From assembly GCA_944393005.1 (NCBI GenBank), contig CALXYO010000001.1, positions 310,001 through 374,000 on the forward strand: a stretch of 64,000 nt of DNA. The letters run 5' to 3'. This document shows, in pieces, positions 1 to 9,214 of the stretch; the first letter of the stretch is position 1; the number at the start of each line of letters is the position of its first letter. This DNA is from an uncultured Spirochaetales bacterium (GTDB taxonomy: Bacteria; Spirochaetota; Spirochaetia; Sphaerochaetales; Sphaerochaetaceae). Made by a program: the position numbers and the translations under genes. Under the pieces are notes generated by a model. The model had not been told where the DNA came from and made no database searches. It saw only the letters and a list, made by a program, of their open reading frames with translations.

Positions 1-949
1 CCATGAGGCTGATTACTACATCATTCTCTCAGGAGACCAGCTGTACAGCATGGATTTCCAGCTCATGCTCGACCGCCATATCAAGGCAGGTGCTGATCTC
101 ACAATCGCTGCAAAGCCGATCAGCAGACAGCAGGCGACAGGACTTGGTATCATCGGAGCTGATGAGAACGGCATGATCAAGGCATTCTATGAGAAGCCGG
201 CTCCCGATATGGACATCACTCAGTACAAGGTACCAAACAAGCTGATGCAGGATCAGCTCAAGCAGGACGTGACTGCTTCAAATGAGTATCTTGCATCAAT
301 GGGTATCTATATCTTCAATGCAAAAGTCATGGAAGAGGTTCTCAACAACGATGAGACAGACTTCGGCAAGGAAATCATTCCTGAAGTCATAAAGACCCGC
401 CCGGTTGCAGCATATCTCTTTGACGACTTCTGGGAAGATATCGGAACGATCAAGGCATTCTATGAGACAAACCTCAATCTCGCCTCCATCAATCCGAGCT
501 TCAACTTCTATAATGAGGAAATGCCGATCTATACACACCGCCGCCACCTGCCGGCAACCAAGATGAACTTCTGCAACATCTCCTACTCTCTTGCTAGCGA
601 AGGCTCGATCATCACCAATGCATATATCGTGAATTCGATTGTAGGTGTAAGAACCATCATTGAATCAGGAGCATCGCTTGACGGTGTATACTGCATGGGT
701 GCCAGCCGCTACGAAACAGAAGAAGAGAAGATCGAGAATGCACGTAAAGGTATCCCGAATATCGGTATAGGAAAGGGAACAATCATCAGGAAGGCAATCA
801 TCGACCAGAATGTGAGAATCGGCGATGGCTGCAGAATCGGTATCGATGACATCCCGCGTCCGGAAGGCGACTATGAGATGTATTCTGTCCATGACGGAAT
901 CATAGTCATCAACAAGAATGCGGTCATCAAAAACGGCACTGTAATGTGA
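1..949 (+). CDS. glgC: Glucose-1-phosphate adenylyltransferase, C-terminal part (5' end outside window)
   Basis: ADP-glucose pyrophosphorylase makes ADP-glucose from ATP and glucose-1-phosphate, the committed step of bacterial glycogen synthesis in the cytoplasm. The reading frame is open from base 2 and enters the window at HEADYYIILSGDQLYSMD, the sugar-nucleotide transferase core, so the start lies upstream; about 316 residues are visible. Downstream come FDDFWEDIGTIKAFYETNL, typical of the family, and a C-terminal left-handed beta-helix region with repeats such as IGKGTIIRKAIIDQNVRIG. The stop is followed at once by a hairpin terminator. Family assignment is firm; whether this is the catalytic subunit or a regulatory paralogue cannot be judged without the N-terminus. 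Confidence 0.93.
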   Translation, partial: HEADYYIILSGDQLYSMDFQLMLDRHIKAGADLTIAAKPISRQQATGLGIIGADENGMIKAFYEKPAPDMDITQYKVPNKLMQDQLKQDVTASNEYLASMGIYIFNAKVMEEVLNNDETDFGKEIIPEVIKTRPVAAYLFDDFWEDIGTIKAFYETNLNLASINPSFNFYNEEMPIYTHRRHLPATKMNFCNISYSLASEGSIITNAYIVNSIVGVRTIIESGASLDGVYCMGASRYETEEEKIENARKGIPNIGIGKGTIIRKAIIDQNVRIGDGCRIGIDDIPRPEGDYEMYSVHDGIIVINKNAVIKNGTVM

Positions 950-972
950 ACCGTATTCATCTCCGACTTGAG

Positions 973-1003
973 CTGCCGGGATTTCATTCCGGCAGTTTCT
1001 TTG
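973..1003 (+). terminator. Rho-independent terminator after glgC
   Basis: Inverted repeat CTGCCGG (973-979) / CCGGCAG (989-995) followed by TTTCTTTGT. It lies 24 bases after the glgC stop. Confidence 0.75.
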
Positions 1004-1040
1004 TAAAAAAAATCTGCTTCCGTTTTTCAGGAAGCAGATT
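1004..1040 (-). terminator. Rho-independent terminator after ilvE
   Basis: Eleven-base arms AATCTGCTTCC (1011-1021) and GGAAGCAGATT (1030-1040) are followed on the minus strand by an unbroken T run (complement of 1005-1012). It ends the convergent ilvE transcript. Confidence 0.85.
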
Positions 1041-1063
1041 GAATTGTCAGATATGAGATAGTA

Positions 1064-2092
1064 TCAGCAGATCTTATGAACCCATCCGGCAGGACCTTCA
1101 ATCTCACCCATCTGGATACCTGTGATTGTTTCCCTTAGCTTCGTGAGGACCGGTCCCATTTCATCCATGCCACTTGGAATCAGAATATCCTTTTCCTTTG
1201 TATGGATAAGACCGACAGGACTTATTACAGCTGCAGTGCCGCACAGTCCGCATTCACTGAATGACGGGATCTCATCAAATCTCACAGGGCGTTCCTCGAC
1301 TTCAAGCCCGAGATAATCTTTTGCTATCACTGTAAGAGATCTTCTTGTGATTGAAGGCAGGATGGAATCAGACTTCGGAGTCACAACCTTCTTTCCGTCT
1401 GCGGAGACGAACAGGAAGTTGGCACCTCCTGTCTCCTCAACATATGTCCTTGTTGCCGCATCAAGATACATATTCTCGCTGTATCCCTGCTTATGTGCAT
1501 ATTCACCCGGATAGAGACTCATTGCATAGTTAAGACCAGCCTTTATGTTTCCGGTTCCATGCGGTGCAGCTCTGTCAAAATCGGAAAGCATGATTTTGAT
1601 AGGCTTTATGCCGCCTTTGAAATAAGGACCAACGGGAGTACAGAACATCCTGAATTCATATGCTGGAGAAGGAGCCACGCCGATAACCGGCCCGCAGCCG
1701 TAAATGAACGGCCTGATATAAAGAGTTGCTCCGCTTCCGAATGGAGGGACGTAACCGAGATTGGCTTTAACAAGTTCATCAAGAGCCTTGATGAAGTCCT
1801 CTGTTGAGATCTTTGGCATGATAAGACGGTCACATGTACTCTGAAGACGCTCGGCATTGAGATCCGGACGGAAGGCGACGATATCGCCATTCTTTGTCTC
1901 ATAGACCTTGAGACCTTCAAAACCTGTCTGTGCATACTGGAGCACACCGGCACACTCGCTGATTGTGACCTCTGCCTTGTCAGTCAGTTCACCTTCATCC
2001 CACTGTCCGTTTTCCCAGTGTCTTGAATAGCGATAATCCGTTTTGATATAGCCGAAGCCAATCTTCCCCCATTCGATATTTTTCTTCTCCAT
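1064..2092 (-). CDS. ilvE: Branched-chain amino acid aminotransferase
   Basis: A PLP-dependent fold-type IV aminotransferase that interconverts leucine, isoleucine and valine with their 2-oxo acids, using glutamate/2-oxoglutarate. The 342-residue length fits the BCAT-II subfamily. Visible signatures are the N-terminal YAQTGFEGLKVYETKNG block, the PLP-lysine context GTGNIKAGLNYA, and EETGGANFLFV, the family's EXGXXNXF-like motif. The ATG is preceded by GGGAGGTG at good spacing. It is transcribed alone, converging on glgC, with its own terminator. Function is well supported; direction (synthesis or degradation) is not shown by the sequence. Confidence 0.93.
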   Translation of the reverse strand: MEKKNIEWGKIGFGYIKTDYRYSRHWENGQWDEGELTDKAEVTISECAGVLQYAQTGFEGLKVYETKNGDIVAFRPDLNAERLQSTCDRLIMPKISTEDFIKALDELVKANLGYVPPFGSGATLYIRPFIYGCGPVIGVAPSPAYEFRMFCTPVGPYFKGGIKPIKIMLSDFDRAAPHGTGNIKAGLNYAMSLYPGEYAHKQGYSENMYLDAATRTYVEETGGANFLFVSADGKKVVTPKSDSILPSITRRSLTVIAKDYLGLEVEERPVRFDEIPSFSECGLCGTAAVISPVGLIHTKEKDILIPSGMDEMGPVLTKLRETITGIQMGEIEGPAGWVHKIC

Positions 2093-2163
2093 TCTGCACC
2101 TCCCTGCAAATTCTTGTATTTGCTGTCAAATTATTCTCATCAGAAAAAAAAGTAAAGCTGGTA

Positions 2164-2556
2164 TTATACCGATTTATCCAAAATCCTCACAATTTCCTTA
2201 TCAGAATCCACCATATCCAGTCCTTCCATCTCGCTGAGCGTGAAATAGGAAAGACTGCTGTGGACGCTCAGGGTGAAACCATCAGACTCGGGATAAACAT
2301 GATAGGCCTTCAGATGGTACAGTGTGTCCTTGTTCGTGAAATCAACCTGAGCAATAAGCTCCCCTACAGAAACCGGCACGCCGAGTTCCTCCATGAATTC
2401 TCTTTTAAGAGTATCCTCTTCGCTTTCACCCCAGCGGTTCTTGCCGCCTATGAATTCCCACTTCTCATTGTTCACGCTGCCTTCGGTATTCCTGCAGCCG
2501 AGAAGATATTTTCCGTCCTTTTCTACAATTCCTGCTGTGGTCACTCTTTCGTTCAT
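2164..2556 (-). CDS. Nudix hydrolase (MutT-like)
   Basis: A 130-residue NTP-pyrophosphohydrolase-type protein. The Nudix box is complete: G, five residues, E, seven residues, REFMEELGV (GKNRWGESEEDTLKREFMEE). MutT relatives clean up oxidised nucleotides, but substrate cannot be read from the sequence. The ATG at 2556 is chosen over upstream in-frame codons because AGGAGG precedes it. It is the last gene of an operon with nnr and a small membrane protein, 13 bases after the latter. Its neighbour Nnr also repairs damaged nucleotide cofactors, so a shared metabolite-repair role is possible (inference). Confidence 0.85.
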   Translation of the reverse strand: MNERVTTAGIVEKDGKYLLGCRNTEGSVNNEKWEFIGGKNRWGESEEDTLKREFMEELGVPVSVGELIAQVDFTNKDTLYHLKAYHVYPESDGFTLSVHSSLSYFTLSEMEGLDMVDSDKEIVRILDKSV

Positions 2557-2569
2557 TAAGGCCTCCTGA

Positions 2570-2947
2570 TCAGAACAATACCAGATTTGGGAAGAAAAAA
2601 TGAATAAGGGAAAAGACAGCAAGTGCAACAGCACAGGCTTTGTCGCTTGCTTTCAGATAGGTTTTCCTGTCTTCCTTTGCATAACGCACGTAATAAAGGG
2701 CAATGAAAAAACATACAACAGCTGGAAAGAGATCCCCGGCAAGCACAGGCCCCGGATATACAGGGAAGAAAAGATTGAGAAGGCAGAGCACAATGCCGGA
2801 GAAAAAGAAAAACAGCCTCATCTCCCTTTTCACGATAAGATAGTGCTTGAGCTTGAACATGAATCCAAGCTGGAGCCGGTACTCGTCCAGCAGAAGAATC
2901 AGTATTGTGAACACATAATATGCAAGTGTGAGGAAATATATCTGCAT
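2570..2947 (-). CDS. Small integral membrane protein, unknown function
   Basis: 125 residues with about four hydrophobic segments (for example LTLAYYVFTILILLL near the N-terminus and FFFFSGIVLCLLNLFFP), joined by short basic loops such as KREMR and KEDRKTYLKASDK. No recognised domain. The start at 2947 overlaps the nnr stop by one base (TGATG), indicating translational coupling; a longer in-frame start inside nnr at 2995 is less likely. It sits between nnr and a Nudix hydrolase in one operon. Confidence 0.7.
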   Translation of the reverse strand: MQIYFLTLAYYVFTILILLLDEYRLQLGFMFKLKHYLIVKREMRLFFFFSGIVLCLLNLFFPVYPGPVLAGDLFPAVVCFFIALYYVRYAKEDRKTYLKASDKACAVALAVFSLIHFFFPNLVLF

Positions 2948-4362
2948 CAGCGTATTGCACCCATAATCCCAATCAGTTCGTCGCTGGTATAGCATCCGAG
3001 TTTCTCATGCGCCTCAGAACCGCTCAGCTGGTGCAGCAGCACGGCATTTATGATATCTTCCCGTCCAAGAGCAGCAATGCTCGCTGTGATGCCTGAAAGA
3101 ACATCTCCGCTTCCGGCCGTTCCGAGATAAGGGTTCTGCCCGTCAACAATCCTTATTCTTTCGCCTTCACACAGATAAACAGCGTCTGCTTTCAGGATGA
3201 TTGAAGCATCAAGACGATGGCCTGTTTCAATAAGAGTATCGTAAAATTCATCTGGAGATTGATACCCGTCTTTACCGCTTAGTGAGCGGAACTCTCCGAC
3301 ATGAGGTGTCAGAATGAACTGATCAGCACTGCACTTTCCTCCAAGAAGCCGTATTGCATCAGCATCCAGTACGAGCGTCCTGAGAGGCAGTGAAGCAATA
3401 CGCTCAACAAGACGGCGCTGCATCTCTCCCCTGCCGAGTCCGGGACCCAGCAGCACAGCATCAAAGCTGTCATGCATTGAAAAGAAATCCTCAAACGGAC
3501 GCACCATCACAGATGCACCGCAGTCAAGACTCACAAGAGATATTATGTTAGCATCCGTGAAAACGGTGACCATTCCGCTTCCGGCTTTCAGCGCGGCCTT
3601 CGCCGACAGCCTCACAGCACCGACATACTCAGCACTGCCTCCGATTACGGCAACTCTGCCACGCGTGACTTTGTAATCATCGCTTTCAAGAGTGAGCCTG
3701 CAGTATCCGGATGCATCGTGAAGTGAAATATTCCGGGATGGAATTTCGTTGAGCACTTCCTGAGGGAAAGAAGGGTTCAGAACACTTATCTTTCCGCAGT
3801 ATTTCCTGTTTCCAAGAGCATACATGCATCGCTTTCTGCATCCGAAAGTATATGTCTCATCAGCAATTACGGCATTATTGAAGCAGGAGTCGCAAAGCCC
3901 GGAGGGCAAATCCACAGAAACTACATAAAAGTCCTTTCCGTTGACTTTATCTATTATTTCAGATTCCCTTTCCCTGAGCGTACCTCTGATGCCTACACCA
4001 AGAAGACCGTCGATGAGAATATCGGAAGGAACAATGTCATCAGCAAACGGAATCGAAAGCGCCCTGCAGCATTCCAGCTGTATTTCATTTTCCCTGCTGC
4101 GCCTTGAATAATCAGGTGTATATATACATATGTTATTATATCCGTTGATGCGGCATATCCTTGCCAGTGCAAGAGCATCTGCACCGTTATTTCCTCCGCC
4201 TGTAAGAAATAATACAGATGTATCTTTCTTCAGCATGTCTTTCAGTTTCATAAATGAAAGCAGAGCTGTCTCCTCCATGAGGGACAGGGAGGGAATTGAG
4301 AACCTCTCTTGACTTATCTCATCAGCTCTTTTACACTCTGCATCGCCCTTTAGATATTCCAT
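2947..4362 (-). CDS. nnr: Bifunctional NAD(P)HX epimerase / dehydratase
   Basis: Repairs hydrated NADH/NADPH: the N-terminal YjeF-N domain epimerises NAD(P)HX and the C-terminal YjeF-C, ribokinase-like domain dehydrates it with a nucleotide cofactor. At 471 residues it has the usual length for the fusion. The N-domain shows FLTGGGNNGADALALAR and VSVDLPSGL. The C-domain shows VIGGSAEYVGAVRLSAKAAL, LTPHVGEF and the nucleotide-binding GTAGSGDVLSGI. No clear Shine-Dalgarno precedes the ATG; TAAGTT seven bases upstream could serve as a -10 box. It is first gene of a three-gene operon, divergent from oppB. Confidence 0.93.
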   Translation of the reverse strand: MEYLKGDAECKRADEISQERFSIPSLSLMEETALLSFMKLKDMLKKDTSVLFLTGGGNNGADALALARICRINGYNNICIYTPDYSRRSRENEIQLECCRALSIPFADDIVPSDILIDGLLGVGIRGTLRERESEIIDKVNGKDFYVVSVDLPSGLCDSCFNNAVIADETYTFGCRKRCMYALGNRKYCGKISVLNPSFPQEVLNEIPSRNISLHDASGYCRLTLESDDYKVTRGRVAVIGGSAEYVGAVRLSAKAALKAGSGMVTVFTDANIISLVSLDCGASVMVRPFEDFFSMHDSFDAVLLGPGLGRGEMQRRLVERIASLPLRTLVLDADAIRLLGGKCSADQFILTPHVGEFRSLSGKDGYQSPDEFYDTLIETGHRLDASIILKADAVYLCEGERIRIVDGQNPYLGTAGSGDVLSGITASIAALGREDIINAVLLHQLSGSEAHEKLGCYTSDELIGIMGAIR

Positions 4363-4420
4363 GTGCTAAAACTTAACTCTAAAACAGGGTTTTGGTCTAC
4401 AAAAAATTTTTGTATTCAAA

Positions 4421-4440
4421 TGCATAATAATTAAATATTC
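4421..4440. promoter_or_regulatory. Possible regulatory element upstream of oppB
   Basis: The intergenic space between nnr and oppB is AT-rich and contains TGCATAATAA followed by TTAAATA. Nearly the same block (TGCATAATAA, then GTGAATA) occurs before oppA at 10043-10059. The repeat in front of two transcription units of one transporter suggests common control; no factor is known to me for this site. Confidence 0.35.
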
Positions 4441-4518
4441 ATGCAATTTGTTTTCAGTAGTCTTGCACAAATGGAAAAATTCATCTAAAAAAAATAAAAT
4501 ACGAGGATAGCAAAAGAC

Positions 4519-5451
4519 ATGACAAAGTATATTATCAGACGTCTTATAGGTATGATACCGACACTGTTCATAATCATAACCTTGAGTTTCTTTATCGTGA
4601 GAATTGCACCCGGCGGACCTTTCGACGGAGAAAGGGCACTGCCTGAAGCTGTAAAGAGAAACATAGAGGCAAAGTATCATATGGACGAGCCTCTCATTGT
4701 CCAGTACGGCCGTTATCTTTTCGATGTAGTAAGAGGAGATCTCGGACCAAGCTACAAATACAAAGACTATGACGTAAACACTCTCATTGCAGTATCGCTT
4801 CCCAACTCGGTCGTACTCGGGTCAATGGCAATGATCGTGGCAATAATATTCGGGGTATCGCTCGGCACGGTAGCTGCGGTCAGGCAGAACACATTGCTTG
4901 ACTATATACCAATGATACTGGCAGCTTTCGGCCTTTCCATCCCGCTTTTCGTTTTTGCCCCCCTGCTCCAGCAGATATTCTGCATGCAGCTGGGCTGGTT
5001 CCCGACCACGGGATGGTTCATGAACAATGGTGCCCCTCTCAGGACAGCCGTGCTTCCTGTCATCGCCCTCAGTTTCGCATATTACGCTGACATTGCGCGT
5101 CTGACACGATCCAGCATGGTGGAGACTCTGAGAAGCGACTATATTCGCACAGCAAGAGCAAAGGGCATGAAGAACAGCACAATCATCTTCAAGCATGCCA
5201 TGAAGGGCGCCATGCTGCCGATCGTCAGCTATCTCGGCCCCGCATTCGCCGGTATCCTCACCGGAAGTATCGTTGTCGAGCAGGTCTTCCTTGTTCCGGG
5301 TCTGGGCAAGTTCTTCGTTCAGTCCTCATTCAACCGCGACTATACACTCATCGTAGGTGTCGTCATCGTATATTCAGCAATTCTCATCGTGATGAACTTC
5401 ATTGTTGATATCGTGTATGCATACCTTGATCCGAGAATAAGCTATAAATAA
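4519..5451 (+). CDS. oppB: Oligopeptide/dipeptide ABC transporter permease (OppB/DppB)
   Basis: One of two inner-membrane permease subunits for peptide uptake. The 310-residue protein begins with the family signature YIIRRLIGMIPTLFIIITLSFF, has six predicted membrane spans, and carries the cytoplasmic EAA loop in DYIRTARAKGMKNSTIIFKHAMK, which contacts the ATPase. GAGGA precedes the ATG. It opens the oppBCDF operon; oppC follows after 12 bases. The cognate binding protein is probably oppA at 10151. Confidence 0.94.
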   Translation: MTKYIIRRLIGMIPTLFIIITLSFFIVRIAPGGPFDGERALPEAVKRNIEAKYHMDEPLIVQYGRYLFDVVRGDLGPSYKYKDYDVNTLIAVSLPNSVVLGSMAMIVAIIFGVSLGTVAAVRQNTLLDYIPMILAAFGLSIPLFVFAPLLQQIFCMQLGWFPTTGWFMNNGAPLRTAVLPVIALSFAYYADIARLTRSSMVETLRSDYIRTARAKGMKNSTIIFKHAMKGAMLPIVSYLGPAFAGILTGSIVVEQVFLVPGLGKFFVQSSFNRDYTLIVGVVIVYSAILIVMNFIVDIVYAYLDPRISYK

Positions 5452-5463
5452 GGAGGACTGGCA

Positions 5464-7059
5464 ATGGCACTATTCAGAAAGAAAGAAATTGCGACAAATG
5501 AATTCAACCAAGTTATTGTCGGAACCAGTCTTACAAAAGAAGCATGGAAGAGACTCAAGAAAAACAAGCTTGCAGTTGTGGGCGGTGTTATCGTAATCAT
5601 CTACACACTGATCGCACTGTGCGCGAGCCTGCTTCCGATCTATCCCTATGATGAGGCTATAACAGTCCACAGAAACCTCCGTCCTTCCCTCACCAAAACA
5701 GCCGGGGACCTCATGCTCGAGCAGGAAATGAAGAACCTTTTTTTCCAGGCATGGAGGCAGGGACGCCTTGAACTCAGTGATGAGGAAGACGCCCAGATCG
5801 AAGCATGGGTCATGGAGAGCAAGACAAACCAGGTATGGGATCTTGTGTATGCCCGCGGCATGGAAGCTCTTGAGGCAGGTTCATTTGAATGGAACTCGTC
5901 AGAACAGAGCCGCATAGACAGAATGCTCAACAACATAGAAACAGAAACGCAGATCACAATCGACAAAGTCAGCGTGGTTTATGAAGGCAAGACCATGAAC
6001 ATCGAGGATATGTCCTATGAAGAACTGCGCGGTCTCTACGCTTCACTCCTCGGCGTTGATGAGAACACACTTGAAGAATCTCTGGTGAATGAAGTCCGTT
6101 CGGCAGTAAGCAACGAGCTGAGATCAAAAGACTCAACTCTTTCCGGTGAAGATCTTGATTCTTCTGTTGAGATGGAAATGGACGCACTCGGTGAAGACGG
6201 AATCCATGACAGAGCTTCAACAAACATCATCGGCTATATTGAGCAGATCGCCCAGCGCAGTGCCAATTCCGATATACAGGCGATGATCGACTCAGGTTCA
6301 ATGACTTTCCCCTATGAAGGAACATTCGATCTTTCAAACGGTCTTCATGTGGAACTTGAAGTCACCAAGATGCATGAAAGACGCTACATTTTCGGAACTG
6401 ACTATCTCGGCCGTGATCTTCTCAGCAGAATAATCTACGGCAGTCAGGTATCAATTGCTGTAGGTATCGTAGGTACTGTGACAAGTATTTTCATCGGTAT
6501 CCTTGTCGGATCCCTCGCCGGCTATCTCGGCGGCAAGGTCGACTATTACCTGATGAGATTTGTCGATATCATGTACGGACTTCCCTACATGCTGCTGGTA
6601 ATCATATGTATGGCCATTTTCGGACGCCAGATAGTCAACCTGTTCTTCGCACTTGCACTCGTTTCCTGGCTGACAATTGCCAGAATGGTGCGCGGCCAGA
6701 TAATGTCGCTGAAGAATCAGGAATATGTCGAGGCTGCAAGAAGCATGGGTGCGGGAACAATGCATATCATATTCAAGCACATGATTCCAAACAGCCTTTC
6801 AATCATCATCGTTTATTCAACAATCCGTATTCCGGCATTCATCATGCAGGAAAGTTTCCTTTCATTCCTCGGTCTCGGTGTCCAGGCACCATATGCATCA
6901 TGGGGTTCTCTGATCGGCGATGCTGTCTCATCGATGGCTCTGTATCCGTACAAGCTCATCATTCCGAGCATTGTCATGGTCATCTTCCTCTTCTCCATGA
7001 ACTTCCTCGGCGATGGTCTAAGAGATGCATTTGATCCGCAGACTAAAAACCAGTTATAA
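5464..7059 (+). CDS. oppC: Oligopeptide ABC transporter permease OppC with a large inserted periplasmic domain
   Basis: Second permease of the peptide importer. At 531 residues it is about 230 longer than typical OppC (near 300). The N-terminal span (about 38-60, LAVVGGVIVIIYTLIALCAS) is normal. The conserved GTDYLGRDLLSRIIYG, normally soon after it, appears only near residue 310. The extra segment, about 75-300, is acidic, mostly helical in appearance and without hydrophobic spans, so it should lie outside the cytoplasmic membrane. The rest is standard, with the EAA loop in EYVEAARSMGAGTMHIIFKH. AAGGAGGACTG precedes the ATG. Permease role is certain; the role of the insertion is unknown. Confidence 0.93.
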   Translation: MALFRKKEIATNEFNQVIVGTSLTKEAWKRLKKNKLAVVGGVIVIIYTLIALCASLLPIYPYDEAITVHRNLRPSLTKTAGDLMLEQEMKNLFFQAWRQGRLELSDEEDAQIEAWVMESKTNQVWDLVYARGMEALEAGSFEWNSSEQSRIDRMLNNIETETQITIDKVSVVYEGKTMNIEDMSYEELRGLYASLLGVDENTLEESLVNEVRSAVSNELRSKDSTLSGEDLDSSVEMEMDALGEDGIHDRASTNIIGYIEQIAQRSANSDIQAMIDSGSMTFPYEGTFDLSNGLHVELEVTKMHERRYIFGTDYLGRDLLSRIIYGSQVSIAVGIVGTVTSIFIGILVGSLAGYLGGKVDYYLMRFVDIMYGLPYMLLVIICMAIFGRQIVNLFFALALVSWLTIARMVRGQIMSLKNQEYVEAARSMGAGTMHIIFKHMIPNSLSIIIVYSTIRIPAFIMQESFLSFLGLGVQAPYASWGSLIGDAVSSMALYPYKLIIPSIVMVIFLFSMNFLGDGLRDAFDPQTKNQL

Positions 7060-7071
7060 GGAGGACTGAAG

Positions 7072-8109
7072 ATGAGCAGTTTCAAAGATGCAAACGTGCT
7101 TCTCGAGGTCAAGGACCTGAGGACACATTTCAAGACAGATAACGGTATTCTGAAGGCTGTTGACGGCGTATCCTTCACAGTTCATGAAGGAGAGACAGTA
7201 GGTCTCGTAGGTGAATCCGGCTGCGGAAAGTCAGTGACAAACCTCTCGATCATGAGACTTGTTCCCTCCCCTCCGGGAAAAATCGTTGGAGGAGAGGTTC
7301 TCTACCGCGGAACAGATATCATGAAACTCAGCGAGAAGGAGCTGAGAAATATCCGCGGAAACAAGATTTCCATGATCTTCCAGGATCCGATGACCAGTCT
7401 CAACCCCTATCTCAGAATCTCAACACAGATGATTGAGACGATCAGACTGCATCAGAACATGACAAAACAGGAAGCCAGGGAAAGAGCAATAACAATGCTC
7501 AAGCTTGTGGGCATTCCTTCCGCAGAAAGCAGGATTGACTGTTATCCTCACCAGTTCTCCGGCGGTATGAGACAGCGTGTAATGATTGCAATGGCACTCA
7601 GCTGCAATGCTGACCTGCTTATTGCCGACGAACCTACCACAGCTCTTGACGTCACGATTCAGGCTCAGATTCTTGAGCTTATCAAGAAGATCACAGAGCA
7701 GCTGAAAACCGCTGTGATCCTCATCACTCACGATCTCGGCGTTGTTGCCGGTATGTGCGACAAGGTTTGTGTCATGTATGCAGGACGCATTGTCGAAAGT
7801 GCTCTCACAGATGACCTGTATGCTTCTCCGGCACATCCGTATACAAAGGGCCTCATCGCATCTGTTCCAAAAATGGACGGCAACAGGGAAGAAAGGCTCT
7901 TCTCCATTGAAGGACAGCCGCCAAACGTCATAGACCTTCCGCCATGCTGTCCGTTCCATCCAAGATGCAACAGGACATGTGAAGTATGCCGCCATGCGTA
8001 TCCGCCGGTAAAGCAGGTCGGAGAAGATCATTATGTGGCATGCTGGCTTGCCTGCAGCGAAGAAGAAAGAAAGGGAGCACTTGAGGGAGCTGAAAACAAT
8101 GGAAAATAA
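7072..8109 (+). CDS. oppD: Oligopeptide ABC transporter ATP-binding protein OppD
   Basis: Cytoplasmic ATPase subunit. It shows Walker [12 protein letters not shown], the Q-loop [13 protein letters not shown], signature [15 protein letters not shown], Walker [14 protein letters not shown] and the switch histidine ITHDLGVV. The C-terminal oligopeptide-transporter domain has CCPFHPRC and later cysteines (NRTCEVCRH) that resemble the iron-sulfur-like site noted in DppD/OppD relatives. The start has AAGGAGGACTG. The 3' end overlaps oppF by 11 bases, so the two ATPases are translationally coupled. Confidence 0.95.
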   Translation: MSSFKDANVLLEVKDLRTHFKTDNGILKAVDGVSFTVHEGETVGLVGESGCGKSVTNLSIMRLVPSPPGKIVGGEVLYRGTDIMKLSEKELRNIRGNKISMIFQDPMTSLNPYLRISTQMIETIRLHQNMTKQEARERAITMLKLVGIPSAESRIDCYPHQFSGGMRQRVMIAMALSCNADLLIADEPTTALDVTIQAQILELIKKITEQLKTAVILITHDLGVVAGMCDKVCVMYAGRIVESALTDDLYASPAHPYTKGLIASVPKMDGNREERLFSIEGQPPNVIDLPPCCPFHPRCNRTCEVCRHAYPPVKQVGEDHYVACWLACSEEERKGALEGAENNGK

Positions 8110-9190
8110 AGAAGTCATACTCTCAGTAAAGAATTTAAGGCAGCACTTCCCCATCGACGGAGGAGGCCTTTTCAAGAAGACAATCGGTTATATCCGCGCT
8201 GTGGACGGTATCAGCTTTGATGTATACAAAGGCGAGACCGTAGGTATCGTTGGTGAATCCGGATGCGGAAAAAGCACGACAGTCCGTTCAATCGCACAGC
8301 TCTACAAGCCGACTACAGGACAGGTCATCTTTCACGGAGTTGACCTGTGCACAGCCGACAAGGATACGCTTCTCAAGGAAAGAAGAAACATTCAGATGAT
8401 CTTCCAGGATCCGTATGCCTCGCTTGATCCCAGAATGACAGTCAGGAACATCATCCTTGAACCGCTGAGGATCTACAACAAAAGAAATCTTCTCGATAAG
8501 AACTATACGGAAGAAGAGCTTGATGAGAAAGTCAAGGATCTCATGGAGAAAGTCGGTATAAACAAGGCTTTCGTAAACCGCTATCCTCATGAGTTCTCAG
8601 GCGGACAGAGACAGAGAATCGGAATAGCACGTGCACTTGCACTCAATCCTGAAATCATTCTTGCCGATGAGCCTGTATCCGCGCTTGATGTCTCAATTCA
8701 GGCACAGATCCTCAATCTCATTTCCGATATCCAGAAGGAAATGGGTGTCACTTTCATCTTCATAGCACACGATCTGGGGGTTATCCAGCACATTTCCCAC
8801 CGTGTCATCGTAATGTATCTGGGCAAGATCATGGAAATCTCGTCATCCGATGAGCTTTACAGCAATCCTCTTCACCCATATACACAGGCACTGCTCTCCG
8901 CAGCCCCTATTCCTGATCCTAAACTTGAAAGGACTAGACAGAGAATCGTACTTGAAGGCGATGTCCCATCTCCTGACAAGGAACGTCACTGCTGTTACTT
9001 CTATGACAGATGTTCGAAGAGAATGGACAAATGTGCATGTGCTGTTCCTCCAATGTTCGACTGCGGGAACAACCATCATGTCGCATGTTTCCTCTATGAC
9101 GACAAGCCGGTTGCAGAACCTGCAGACGATACACCTACAGAAGGTGAACTGAAACTCAGAAAGAAAACAGAGAATAAAGCTGAAAACTGA
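8099..9190 (+). CDS. oppF: Oligopeptide ABC transporter ATP-binding protein OppF
   Basis: Partner ATPase of OppD, 363 residues. Walker [13 protein letters not shown]-loop MIFQDPYASLDPR, signature FSGGQRQRIGIARALAL, Walker B ILADEPVSALDV and IAHDLGVI are complete. The ATG at 8099 lies inside the oppD end (ATGGAAAATAA) with GAGGGAGC upstream; an in-frame start further up is a shadow within oppD. The tail after the cysteine-rich region (CCYFYDRC) is a short charged stretch rich in E, K and T. It is the last gene of oppBCDF. Confidence 0.95.
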   Translation: MENKEVILSVKNLRQHFPIDGGGLFKKTIGYIRAVDGISFDVYKGETVGIVGESGCGKSTTVRSIAQLYKPTTGQVIFHGVDLCTADKDTLLKERRNIQMIFQDPYASLDPRMTVRNIILEPLRIYNKRNLLDKNYTEEELDEKVKDLMEKVGINKAFVNRYPHEFSGGQRQRIGIARALALNPEIILADEPVSALDVSIQAQILNLISDIQKEMGVTFIFIAHDLGVIQHISHRVIVMYLGKIMEISSSDELYSNPLHPYTQALLSAAPIPDPKLERTRQRIVLEGDVPSPDKERHCCYFYDRCSKRMDKCACAVPPMFDCGNNHHVACFLYDDKPVAEPADDTPTEGELKLRKKTENKAEN

Positions 9191-9214
9191 GAAGCAGCAG
9201 ACTGAAAAGCATTG

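Noticed and set aside
7420..8175. 251-residue minus-strand frame opposite oppD/oppF
   Set aside because: Antisense to two conserved ATPase genes, without family features.
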